Shown piece by piece: positions 24,130 to 33,333 of a stretch of DNA of 42,503 nt. Both the position numbers and the translations under genes were made by a program. Source of the stretch: Natrinema versiforme JCM 10478 (GTDB lineage Archaea; Halobacteriota; Halobacteria; Halobacteriales; Natrialbaceae); NCBI RefSeq assembly GCF_000337195.1, contig NZ_AOID01000041.1, positions 1-42,503 of the forward strand, read 5' to 3'. Numbering within the stretch: the first letter of the stretch is position 1; every line of letters starts with the position of its first letter. The notes below the pieces were generated by a model. The model did no database searches. It saw only the letters and a list, made by a program, of their open reading frames with translations, and was not told the DNA's origin.

Positions 24130-27081
24130 ATGACGGGACTGACACTCGATCCCGACGCCCGTTCGACCGCCACCCGCGCGCTCGTCGCCCTCGTCCTCGC
24201 GCTCGCGGTCGCCGGTGCGACGGTCGCACCGGTGACAGCGGCAGCGACGGCCCAAGACGGCAACGGGGAGATCGGTATCGAGCGGACCAACGACTACCTC
24301 GAGGTCTCCCTCTCGGAGTTCGGCGACGACCGGCCCGAGGAGGTGACCCTCGAGGTCACCGCGGGCAACGAGAGCGCCTCGACGACCGGGAACAGCAGCG
24401 ACGGCTCGGCCGAGGTGGCGATCGCCGAACTGGCCGACGGGATCGGCCACGAGTCGCTGCGCGAGGCGGAGGTGACGGTCACGGCCGGCGATCAGACGGC
24501 GAACGAGACCCTCGACCTGCGTACGGTCGCGCTCGCGAACGACGTTCCGGTTCGGATCGACGGCGGCGACGAACCGCAGCTCGTGCTCCCGCTCGATCAA
24601 CGCGACACGGTCGGGATCACGGAAAGCGACACGGTCACGGTCTCCGCGGGCGGTTCCGAGACCGAGGCCGACGTCCGAGCGAACGGCACGCAACTCGCGA
24701 TCGACCAATCGTGGCTCGTCGGCGCGGTGGACCCCGGCGATGAAATCGACCTCGAGGCGTCCGTTGGCGACTGGGAACCGACGGAGCGAACCCTCGAGCC
24801 GGAACTCCGCGATATCGATACCGACCTCGTGCTCTGGCACCCGCTGGTCGAGACCGGCAGTCAGTACGACGTTGCGGCCGAGGACGACGGCGGGAACCGG
24901 TACGTGAACAACAGCATCGCTCCCGCTCGCCCCGGCGAGATCGACCTGCCATCGCTCTCGAGCGCGACCGACGTGAGCGTCAGCCTGTCGGCCGCGGACG
25001 GAGGCAACGCCTTCCTCGAGGACGAAACCCTCTCGCTCGCGGAACCGGCTCCGCTCTCCGCGACCGTCGTCGGTGACGGCTCGACGGTCGCGTTCGAGGA
25101 GAGCGTCGACGGACTCACGGTCTCGACCGTCATCGTCAACGAGAGCGATGGGTCTCTCGAGCAGTTCGCGCTCGAGAACGGGACGGTCGAGAACGGCGAA
25201 CTCGGCCTCGACGGGACGACGGTGACGGCAGACGACGAACTCCTGGTGGCGACCGATGCGGGACTCGCGAGAGTGACGCTCAGTGCCCCTGAATCCGGTA
25301 CCAACAGCGATTCCGCGGGCGCAGGCGGGCCACTCTCGCTACTGATCGACATCGGCAAGCTACTCACCCCACTGCTGATTCCGGGTCTCTTCGGACTCGC
25401 CGTCGGGTACGGTGCCTACCGGTTCCGCGACGAATGGAGCCGAGAACGGCTCAAACTGACCGGCCTCATCGCCGTCGGACCGGCGCTGGCGATCGCGATC
25501 ATACTCGTCGTCTTCCTCACCGGAGAGTTGACGTCCACGGCATTGTCGTCCTTCGACAAGACCATCGGTTTGCTACCCGTCGAAGTCGCGCCGTGGCCGC
25601 ACGTTATCTCCGGTTTTGGCGTCCTCCTCGGCGCGGCGCTGGCACCGGTGACCTACTACTTCCTCGGCGTTCCGGCCGGTGCCGACCGCCCGACCGGATT
25701 CACCGTCGATGTCTCCGTAACCGACGGGGAGCAGTCGCTGGGCGGCCGAACGGAGGTCTATTACCGGCGGGCGAACGTCGACGACCCGGAGACCGAGAGC
25801 ACGATGATCTCGAGCGGCGAGGGACGGGTCACGGTGCCGGATCGCGGCCCGTGGGAGGTCGTCGCGAAACACGACTCACACAGCTCCGATGTCGCCGACG
25901 TGACCAAGCGGAGTTCGAGCGCGACGCTTACCGTCTCATTCCCGGCAACGATCACGCTCGTCGACCGCGACGACGGCGAGCCGATCTCCGGTGCGACGAT
26001 CACGCGCGACGACGGGGCCACCGACACGACGAACGCGTCCGGCCGCGTCTCGCTCGAGCCCGGCGACGACGGCTCGAGCGTCGAGGTGGAGATCACTCAC
26101 GAGAAGTACGAGACCCGGACGGAGACGGTCTCGTTCACCCAGAACGGAGACCGAACGGTCAAGCTCGCGCCCCGGACCGGACGCGTGCGGCTGGTCTCCC
26201 GCGTCGACGGCGTTCGGACGCCGTCGATGGCGCTCCAACTGAGTCCGCGGGAGAAGGTGCTCGACGATCGGTACGGAACCGTCAGCATGACGACCGACCG
26301 CGACGGGGTCGCCACCCGCGACGGGCTCCTGATCGGACAGTACCGGGCCGCGATCGGTGCTCCGGAGAGACGCGAAAACCTGTTCGAGGGCGGGAAAACC
26401 GTCCTGACGGTGCGCGAAGACCGGTCGACGAAAGTCGAGGTCGACGCCCGCTTTACGTGGTCCCTGTCTTCGAGCCACCGGGACCGGATCGATCAGCTCC
26501 GACGCGAGGTCCGTGCCCTGTCCGACCACAGCGGGCGGGATACGACCATCCCGCGGTACTACGGCTCGGTCGTGACCGCGATCCTCGAGACGGTCGAATC
26601 ACTGCCCGACGCGGGCCATCGCTTCGCCCACAGCGAGGCGGAGCCCGACGCCGTCGCGGACGCGCTGCTTTCCGCCGCCGAGGCGGCGATCGACGCGATC
26701 AACGACGCGATGACGACCAAGCGGAACGTCGACCTCTTCGCGGCCTGCGCGGACATGCCCGATCCCGGCGTCGGCTGGGACGGCGAGTGCGACCTCGAGA
26801 CGGTCCTCGAGTGGCTCGAGGCCGACGCGATGAGCCGACGAAACACGCTCAAAGACCGGTACGAGAACGTCACGGCGCAGGTAGAGACCGAGCGCGAATC
26901 GGTCTCGGAGGCCGCACCCGCCGAGGAGATGCTGCGCCGCGCCTGGGAACTGGGCAGCGACGCCGGTCGCGGTGACGAGGCGATCGTCACCATCTACACC
27001 GCCCTGCTGTTGCTCGACGCGGTCGAGGCCGTGTTCGAGCGCGATCCCCTCCGCGACAGACTCTCACGGACGGTGTTCTAA
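24130..27081 (+). CDS. Large membrane protein: ectodomain, three TMs, cytoplasmic Ig-like repeats and helical end
   Basis: A 983-residue protein of unrecognised family. A signal peptide (about 1-42) precedes a beta-rich, acidic ectodomain to about 395. Three membrane helices lie near 400-432, 442-467 and 491-514. Next come Ig/carboxypeptidase-regulatory-like beta domains at about 520-780 (for example FPATITLVDRDDGEPISGAT, then TFTQNGDR-like strands). A helical region ends the protein. ATG 24130 is 2 bases after the previous stop; the reading frame continues upstream within the tubulin gene but that part is meaningless. It spans the envelope, so it may couple the surface layer to the cytoplasmic GTPases. 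No enzyme motif seen. Confidence 0.8.
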   Translation: MTGLTLDPDARSTATRALVALVLALAVAGATVAPVTAAATAQDGNGEIGIERTNDYLEVSLSEFGDDRPEEVTLEVTAGNESASTTGNSSDGSAEVAIAELADGIGHESLREAEVTVTAGDQTANETLDLRTVALANDVPVRIDGGDEPQLVLPLDQRDTVGITESDTVTVSAGGSETEADVRANGTQLAIDQSWLVGAVDPGDEIDLEASVGDWEPTERTLEPELRDIDTDLVLWHPLVETGSQYDVAAEDDGGNRYVNNSIAPARPGEIDLPSLSSATDVSVSLSAADGGNAFLEDETLSLAEPAPLSATVVGDGSTVAFEESVDGLTVSTVIVNESDGSLEQFALENGTVENGELGLDGTTVTADDELLVATDAGLARVTLSAPESGTNSDSAGAGGPLSLLIDIGKLLTPLLIPGLFGLAVGYGAYRFRDEWSRERLKLTGLIAVGPALAIAIILVVFLTGELTSTALSSFDKTIGLLPVEVAPWPHVISGFGVLLGAALAPVTYYFLGVPAGADRPTGFTVDVSVTDGEQSLGGRTEVYYRRANVDDPETESTMISSGEGRVTVPDRGPWEVVAKHDSHSSDVADVTKRSSSATLTVSFPATITLVDRDDGEPISGATITRDDGATDTTNASGRVSLEPGDDGSSVEVEITHEKYETRTETVSFTQNGDRTVKLAPRTGRVRLVSRVDGVRTPSMALQLSPREKVLDDRYGTVSMTTDRDGVATRDGLLIGQYRAAIGAPERRENLFEGGKTVLTVREDRSTKVEVDARFTWSLSSSHRDRIDQLRREVRALSDHSGRDTTIPRYYGSVVTAILETVESLPDAGHRFAHSEAEPDAVADALLSAAEAAIDAINDAMTTKRNVDLFAACADMPDPGVGWDGECDLETVLEWLEADAMSRRNTLKDRYENVTAQVETERESVSEAAPAEEMLRRAWELGSDAGRGDEAIVTIYTALLLLDAVEAVFERDPLRDRLSRTVF

Positions 27082-27084
27082 GCC

Positions 27085-28080
27085 ATGCCCACACGATCTA
27101 CCCGACGGTCGATGCTACTCGCGGCGATACTCGTCGTCGCGACGGTCGCGACGGTACCCCTCTTCGGAGGGACCGCCGCCGCACAGGAGGAGAGCGCGAA
27201 CGACTACTTCGAGACGTTCCGCGGGATGGAGGGGACCGAGGCCTACCAGGAGTACGACGAACTCGAGACGGTCCGAACCTTCGCCGTGTCCCAGACGCAG
27301 GTGACCGGCGACCTCTCCGCCGACGAGCGCGCGGAGTTCGCGGCCGTCGCCGGCACCCTGCGGGCGTTCGACCGCGCTTACGTCCGCGCCGAAGACGGCG
27401 AGTACGAGGCGAGTCTCGCCGCCGCCGAGAACGTCAGCGAACATATCGACGACCTCGAGCAGTACGACCAGACGCAGGCGACGCTCGCCGGACTCGCGCT
27501 GACGCGGTTCTACGAGCGACTCGGCGACGGGCTCTACGAGGAGGCCGACGCCGTGAACCGAACGCCCGACCGGATCGAGCGCCTCGAGATGACCGCGACC
27601 GCCTACGAGCGGGCGGACATGCCCGACGAGGCGGCTCAGTTCCGAGTGCAGGCCGAGCAGTTGACCGCCGAGTACGAGCGCGACCGCGAGACCATCGCGA
27701 CCGCGCGCAACGCGACGGCGACCTTCGTCGAAGACTGCACCGATTGCGCGGACGTCCAGGCGGCCATCAGCGCAAACGGCCTCGAGACGTTCGCGGCCTA
27801 CGGGGAGGCACGAGCGACCGAAAGCCAGATTCGGGACGCCAGCGACCGCGCGGCGACCCACGGACTCACCGATCGAGAGGACGAACTGACCGCGATGGCC
27901 GACGACGTGACCGAGACCCGAACGACGCTCGCGATCGCCTCGAGCGCGGTGCTGGTCGGCTACGGGGTCGCCGTCGGACTGTTGGGAACGATCATCGTCG
28001 GACGGCTCTTCCTCTGGCGACGGACCTACGAGGCGTCGAGAGTCGGCTCGGTCGTCGCAGTGGGTGATAGCGATGTCTGA
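27085..28080 (+). CDS. Signal-peptide, helical ectodomain, single-TM protein
   Basis: A 331-residue protein. Signal peptide (1-33, ending GGTAAAQ) and an acidic, alpha-helical ectodomain of about 240 residues, including a cysteine pair in EDCTDCADV. One membrane helix lies at about 285-310, followed by a short cytoplasmic tail with RRTYEASR. The regular helix pattern with paired Ala/Tyr positions suggests a TPR-like or spectrin-like bundle. It begins 3 bases after the previous stop. The same topology recurs in the following 751-residue protein, whose helical part also precedes a C-terminal TM. They may be partners. Not a known family to me. Confidence 0.78.
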   Translation: MPTRSTRRSMLLAAILVVATVATVPLFGGTAAAQEESANDYFETFRGMEGTEAYQEYDELETVRTFAVSQTQVTGDLSADERAEFAAVAGTLRAFDRAYVRAEDGEYEASLAAAENVSEHIDDLEQYDQTQATLAGLALTRFYERLGDGLYEEADAVNRTPDRIERLEMTATAYERADMPDEAAQFRVQAEQLTAEYERDRETIATARNATATFVEDCTDCADVQAAISANGLETFAAYGEARATESQIRDASDRAATHGLTDREDELTAMADDVTETRTTLAIASSAVLVGYGVAVGLLGTIIVGRLFLWRRTYEASRVGSVVAVGDSDV

Positions 28081-30328
28081 GCGCAAACGAGTGCTGTTCG
28101 TCGCGTTCGTTCTCGCGATAGGCCTGACGATGGCGGCCGTCCCGGGGGCGATGGCACAGAGCAGTGTCACCGTCACCGCTGACAGAGGGTCGGTCGAACT
28201 GGGGACCGAGACGGAGACGCACTCGGTCACAGTCGAGAACAGGGGGAACGACTCCGTCTCGATCGATATCTCGTCGCCATCGGGTATCGACGTCGACCCG
28301 GATCAGCGAAGCGTTCCGGGGCAGTCGAGCCGAACGATCGACCTTGATATCAGCGGCGACGACGATGCGAGCGGCGGGACGGTCACCGTCAGCGCCGGCG
28401 GCGGCTCGGACAGCTTTCAGGTCGACCGCCTCCCGATCCCCGGCCTCGAGGACGAACCCCTCGACACCGGTGACGTACTCGTCGGCGGGAGCGCGTCCGG
28501 CGAGGTCGATATCGAGGAACTCACCGGCGAAGGGGGGTTGAGTTACGCCAGTGCAACCGTCGTCAGCACCGATCCGGACGCCGATCTGGGCGTCAGCACG
28601 AGCGGCGGCACGCTGAACTGGAACGTCTATGCCGACAGCGGCGTCGACCAGCACGAGGACCTCGAGTGGGAGGTAGAGCTCAGGGCGAACGGCGACTCCA
28701 GAACGACCCGAACCGTCGACGTCGAGGGCCGCGTGATCTACCCCGCCGAGTTCGGCGAGGTCACCCTCGACGACGAGATGACGTTCGACGAACCCCGCGG
28801 CTCGTCCTCGACGATCACGAAGACGGTCGATCTCGATGTCGAGAACACCGGCGACCTCGAGTTGGATCTCGACGGCGTGACGGCCTACGCATCAAACGGC
28901 GGGCTCGACGTCTCGGTCGCGGACAGCCCGGACACGATCGACGGACAGTCCACCGAGACGGTCGAGTTGGCGGTGACGGCGGATACCACGCTCTCGGAAG
29001 GGACCTACGACGTGACCGGGTCGGCCAGCGCGGCGGATTACAGCGTCAGTGACGCGAGCTACGAGGGCACCGTCGACATCGAGCACGGAACGGAACTCGA
29101 CGTTCCCAGCCGGATCGACCTCGGGGACGTGCCGATCGGCGAACCCGAGCGGCGGTCGACGACCGTCGGTGAATCGCTCGGCTATAACAACGTCGACAAC
29201 CTCGAGGTTTCGCTCGAGGACGGGCCGGACAGGTGGCTCACCGTCGAGGAGTCCCCGTCGCGGCTCGCCGCCGGCGACGACCGGCCGGTCGTCTTCGGGA
29301 TGGCCTTCGAACCCGATGCCGAGGTGGGGACGAGCTACGAGTGGACGTACGTCGTCGACGGCGACGGCGTCGAGGAAGAGACCGTGACGGTCACGGCCTC
29401 GCCGGTCCCGCTCGATCTCGGGCCGATCCGGTCCGAGGTGTCGTCCTACGACGGGACGGTCGCCGATCGCACCGTCTCGATGATCAACACGATGGACGAG
29501 CGGTCCCGATCCGGCGACGTGTCGGGCGACGATATCACCCGAGTGCTGTCCTACGGGAGCGCCGCCTCGCTCTACCTCGAATCGATGGAGGCCGCCCGCG
29601 AGCGACAGGCCGCCGGGGAGTACGAGTCCGCCCAGCGGGAGATCGTCCAGGCCGCGGCCGCCTACAACACGATGACCCTCTACGCGAACGAACTCGAGGG
29701 CGACGCCTTCGAAGACGACAGTTCGGCGGTGATTTCGACCGCTGAGAGCGACCTCGATGCGGCGATCGCCGAACAGGAGGCCTACTACGAGGAGCGCCTC
29801 GAGTCCGAGAACGTCTCGCTGATCGAGGAGGCGACGGTCCAGCGCCAGCTCGCCCGGGTCGCGCTGTTGCAGGGCGACGACGAGCGGGCGGCGACGCTCG
29901 AGTCGGACGCCGAATCGGCCTTCCAGAGCTACACGGAGTCCGTCTCGGAGGGCGAGCGGGCCCGTCAGCGGGCCGACGAGACGTGGGCCGCGATGGAGAC
30001 GGAGCAGTTCGTCACGATCGCCGGGCAGCCGCTGTTCCTGAACCCGGCCGAGTACGACGCGTACGCCGAGCGCGTCGACGAGATGGACACCGCCTACGAG
30101 AACGCGACGGCGACGTTCGAGGAGGCCGGCGAGACGAGCCGAGCCGAGGCGGTGACGGCGGAGTACGAGCAGCGGACCGCCGCGCTGCAGGTGACCCGCT
30201 GGTCGCTGTTCGGCGCGGTCGCGGTGTACGCGGCGCTCGTCATCGGGATCGTCTTCCGGACCGCACGCGGGATGTACTGGTATCTCCGTGACGCGCGGGA
30301 GTCAGTCAGCGGCGACTTCCTCGTATAA
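28073..30328 (+). CDS. Surface protein with Ig-like (CARDB/NEW3-type) repeats, helical stalk and C-terminal TM
   Basis: A 751-residue protein, last gene of the operon. Signal peptide 1-28 is followed by about four Ig-like domains (30-460), each with a pattern like TVDLDVENTGDLELDLDGV, typical of CARDB or NPCBM-associated NEW3 modules. A helical bundle follows at about 470-705 and a single membrane helix at 708-730, with a short basic tail. It overlaps the previous gene by 8 bases; ATG 28073 is chosen over a GTG 9 bases upstream. Helical stalk and TM mirror the 331-residue neighbour. Likely exposed on the outer face as a binding or spacing element of the system. Confidence 0.82.
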   Translation: MSERKRVLFVAFVLAIGLTMAAVPGAMAQSSVTVTADRGSVELGTETETHSVTVENRGNDSVSIDISSPSGIDVDPDQRSVPGQSSRTIDLDISGDDDASGGTVTVSAGGGSDSFQVDRLPIPGLEDEPLDTGDVLVGGSASGEVDIEELTGEGGLSYASATVVSTDPDADLGVSTSGGTLNWNVYADSGVDQHEDLEWEVELRANGDSRTTRTVDVEGRVIYPAEFGEVTLDDEMTFDEPRGSSSTITKTVDLDVENTGDLELDLDGVTAYASNGGLDVSVADSPDTIDGQSTETVELAVTADTTLSEGTYDVTGSASAADYSVSDASYEGTVDIEHGTELDVPSRIDLGDVPIGEPERRSTTVGESLGYNNVDNLEVSLEDGPDRWLTVEESPSRLAAGDDRPVVFGMAFEPDAEVGTSYEWTYVVDGDGVEEETVTVTASPVPLDLGPIRSEVSSYDGTVADRTVSMINTMDERSRSGDVSGDDITRVLSYGSAASLYLESMEAARERQAAGEYESAQREIVQAAAAYNTMTLYANELEGDAFEDDSSAVISTAESDLDAAIAEQEAYYEERLESENVSLIEEATVQRQLARVALLQGDDERAATLESDAESAFQSYTESVSEGERARQRADETWAAMETEQFVTIAGQPLFLNPAEYDAYAERVDEMDTAYENATATFEEAGETSRAEAVTAEYEQRTAALQVTRWSLFGAVAVYAALVIGIVFRTARGMYWYLRDARESVSGDFLV

Positions 30329-30338
30329 AATTCCGCCT

Positions 30339-30354
30339 CCGGCCTGCCGGCCGG
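30339..30354. terminator. Hairpin between the two convergent operons
   Basis: CCGGCC and GGCCGG form a perfect 6-bp stem around TGCC in the 59-base gap between the converging operons. It may serve both strands as a terminator. No T-run follows, so other signals must finish termination. Confidence 0.35.
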
Positions 30355-30387
30355 TGACTGCGATCCGTCTCGACGACCGAACCGACG

Positions 30388-33333
30388 TTACTCGAGGCGG
30401 AACGGCGTCGACAGCGACGACGGAACGCTCCGAGTTGACGACTCGTTTTCGACGCGCTCGATCGACCAACGCTCGCGGTGGGCGTCGGTCCAGTCCGCCT
30501 CGTCCGCGACCGACGGGCCGGCTGCGCGAACGGCGTGTTCGCGCTCGGCGTCGTCGACCGCGAACCGGACCGTCGCGTCGAACGACGGGTCCGAGACGCC
30601 GGGTTCGATATCGACGAAGTGCTCGATTCGATCGCCGGGCTCGAGGCGCTCGCGGCGCGCTTCCGAGTAGAACAGTTCATTGATCGGCTCGCCGCTCGCC
30701 GACACCGCGACGTCCGACAGCGGCCGGTCGCCCTCGTTCTCGAAGACGAGCACGACGGTCCCGTACTCGCCGGCGACCTGCGTCTCCGGGCCGATCGCGA
30801 TCCGGAACCGGTCGTCGTCATCGGCGGAGCCGGCCGCAATCGACGAGACCGTCGCGACGATATCGATCCGGCGGTCGGTGCCGTCCCCGTCGGTGACTTC
30901 CAGCACTCCTTCAATAGCGTCCGCGTCACCGTCTACGTCCGCCGCGTCCCAGCGCTCGGGGCCGGCGGTCGCGGTCGTCGACTCGCCGGCGGCGAGGCGC
31001 GCCTCGAGCGGGACCGCGCGGCCGGCGATCTCGAGCCCGCGAACCCGACGGGGCCGGTCGTCGCGGTTCTCGAGGTCGGCGACGACGGTCCCGTCGGTCG
31101 GATCGACGGTGGCCCGAACGGCGACGCCGCCCTCGCCGGCAGCGATCGTGCGTTCGGAAAGCCGCTCGCGAACGTCTCCGTTGACCGTGATCGATGCCGA
31201 CGGCAGGGTGGCGCTCTCGCCCGAGAGGACCGCCACCGATCGCTCGAGGGTCGTCCGCTCGCCGCCCGCGAGCCGACCGATATCGACGGTCGAATCGCCA
31301 ATATCGACGGCAACGGTCGCCGCCGAGTCGCCCTCGTTCTCGAGGTCGATTCGGTCCCGGACCGCGTGCCCGACCGGTGCCCGCTCCTCGTCCGGCCGCC
31401 GCGTCGCGACGATGAGAGAGTCGCCGGCGGTATCGTCGCCGGTCGCAGATTCGGCTGGGTCGGGGCTGGGACTCTCTTCGCCGTTGGCTTCGGGTCCGCC
31501 AGCGGCCGTTTCAGTGCGTTCCTCGATGCTGTCAGCCGACTCCGTCTCGTCCCCGCTCGTCGGCTCGGTTCCGACCGCCGACCCGTCTGAAGTACCGCCG
31601 TCGCCGACCGAATCGTCGGCGGTCGCGGACGGCGTGGCGGCCGACTCGGATTGGGCGGACCGAGCAGATCGGGACGATCGGGACCGGCTCGCGCCGCCGA
31701 GTCCCGACGAACTAGAGAGCGTCCCCGGACCACCGCCGGAGAGCCGGACCCGTTCGTCGACGTCGAGCGACTCGAGGCCGATCCGGGCGGTGCCGTCCTC
31801 GAACCGGGGCACGACGAGCAGCAGGTCATCGCCCTCGACGGTTACCTCGGTCCGAACCCGGCCCGCTCCCGGGAGTTCGATCACGAGCCGGTCGACGACG
31901 GGCACCGTGCCGTCGATCTCGACGGTCGCACGGATCGCGTCCTCGTCGGGTTCGACATCGATGGTCGGGATCGGCGGCAGCGTACACGTCGGGGCGTACT
32001 CCCGGCGGCGCTCGCCGCGGGCGACCTCGAGGCCGACCGACACCCGCCGGTCGGGTTCGTACGGCCGCGTGACGGTCCCCGTCCACGTCTCGCCGGGCTC
32101 AAGGGCGTCTGTGCCCGCGTCCGTCTCGCGGAGCCGAACGTCCTCGAGCGCCACGCCGCCGACGTTCTCGACGGCGACCGCGAGTTCGGCGACGCCGTGA
32201 TCGATCGTTGTCGCCTCGAGATCGGTTTCGACGGCTATCCCGCCGCTCGCGGCGTCGTCCAGTTCGATCGCCGCCCGCTCGACGACTGAATCGTCGACGG
32301 CGAGTTCGACTTCCGTCTCGCCTTCGGCCCTGACCGATTCGACCGGGAAGTCCACGAGCGTCGTCTCGCCCGCCTCGATCGCTGCGGTCCGTTCGTCCGG
32401 CGAGAGCGTCGCCCCGTCGACGGCGGCGGTCAGTGAGACGCGACGCTTTCGGTCGGTGACGTTGGTCACCTCGACGTCGATCGTGCCGCCGACGCCGACG
32501 CTGTCGGTCGCGACGGCGAGCCGGAGCCGGTCGCGGCTGTGCGTGTGGATCGACACCGTCCCGTCCCGGATCGCACAGACGAGCGACCCGTCGGCCGTCG
32601 CGTAGCCGTCGCCGCTCGAGAGGCCCGAAACCGAGGCCGTCGCGCCCGCGGGGTCGACCGCGCGGATGCCGTCCGCCGTGGTTACCAGCACCAAGGAATC
32701 GCCGACCGGCGCGACGTGTTTGGCCGCGAGTTCCGTCTGCCAGCGCGACTGGCCGGTCTCGAGGTCGGCCGAGACGAGCCGATCGTTCTGCAGGGCGGCG
32801 ACGATCGCGTCGTCACACCGCCCCAGACTCCGCACCACGGCCTCGAGGTTCCGGTCGAAGGCGACCTCGCCGTCGGGATCGATCCGGGTCAGGAACGACC
32901 ACGTCGCGATCACGAAGCCGGAGGGCGTGCCGAGCAAGCCGTCGTCGGCCGGACCGCCCGGCCGCGTGCGCTCGATATCGAACTGCTCGCGACCGGTCGC
33001 GATATCGACGGCGCGAAGCCGATCCGGCCCGAGCACGCCGACGAGCCCCGTCTCGGGGACGGCGGCGATCGCGTGTGCGTCCCCGACCGGCTGCTGTCGG
33101 ATCCGGTCGCCGTCCCGCGAGTAGGTCGTCAGCGTCTCCGCCGAGAGGACGAGCACGCGATCGGCCAGCGCGAGGTCGACGACCCGCTCGCCGTGGTCGA
33201 TCTCGAGGCTGTCCCCGCCAGTGGCCACGACGACGCGGTCGTCGGCCCCGAGCGCGATCGCCCCGTCGCCGACGCCGACGGCGTCGACGCGGCCGCTCTC
33301 GAAGGAGCCGACCTGCCGGTAGCCGTCACTCAT
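30388..33333 (-). CDS. Cytosolic beta-propeller and Ig-repeat protein
   Basis: A 981-residue protein without signal peptide or TM. Residues 1-275 contain PQQ/WD-like propeller repeats (for example DLETGQSRWQTELAAKHVAP, then VLVTTADGIRAVDPAGA). They are followed by CARDB-like Ig domains (about 278-560) with the pattern VEVTNVTDRKRRVSLTAAV. A long Ser/Asp/Glu/Thr-rich linker spans about 562-690, and more Ig domains complete the C-terminus. Such domains normally occur outside cells, so their use in the cytoplasm is odd. It is the last gene of the minus operon, overlapping the AAA ATPase by 8 bases, with a strong GGAGGTGAG site. Possibly a large scaffold or cargo recogniser for the ATPase. Confidence 0.82.
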   Translation of the reverse strand: MSDGYRQVGSFESGRVDAVGVGDGAIALGADDRVVVATGGDSLEIDHGERVVDLALADRVLVLSAETLTTYSRDGDRIRQQPVGDAHAIAAVPETGLVGVLGPDRLRAVDIATGREQFDIERTRPGGPADDGLLGTPSGFVIATWSFLTRIDPDGEVAFDRNLEAVVRSLGRCDDAIVAALQNDRLVSADLETGQSRWQTELAAKHVAPVGDSLVLVTTADGIRAVDPAGATASVSGLSSGDGYATADGSLVCAIRDGTVSIHTHSRDRLRLAVATDSVGVGGTIDVEVTNVTDRKRRVSLTAAVDGATLSPDERTAAIEAGETTLVDFPVESVRAEGETEVELAVDDSVVERAAIELDDAASGGIAVETDLEATTIDHGVAELAVAVENVGGVALEDVRLRETDAGTDALEPGETWTGTVTRPYEPDRRVSVGLEVARGERRREYAPTCTLPPIPTIDVEPDEDAIRATVEIDGTVPVVDRLVIELPGAGRVRTEVTVEGDDLLLVVPRFEDGTARIGLESLDVDERVRLSGGGPGTLSSSSGLGGASRSRSSRSARSAQSESAATPSATADDSVGDGGTSDGSAVGTEPTSGDETESADSIEERTETAAGGPEANGEESPSPDPAESATGDDTAGDSLIVATRRPDEERAPVGHAVRDRIDLENEGDSAATVAVDIGDSTVDIGRLAGGERTTLERSVAVLSGESATLPSASITVNGDVRERLSERTIAAGEGGVAVRATVDPTDGTVVADLENRDDRPRRVRGLEIAGRAVPLEARLAAGESTTATAGPERWDAADVDGDADAIEGVLEVTDGDGTDRRIDIVATVSSIAAGSADDDDRFRIAIGPETQVAGEYGTVVLVFENEGDRPLSDVAVSASGEPINELFYSEARRERLEPGDRIEHFVDIEPGVSDPSFDATVRFAVDDAEREHAVRAAGPSVADEADWTDAHRERWSIERVENESSTRSVPSSLSTPFRLE

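Noticed and set aside
28064-28072. GTG start for the 751-residue surface protein
   Set aside because: The ATG at 28073 gives a normal signal peptide (MSERKR then a hydrophobic core), so the extra residues are unnecessary.
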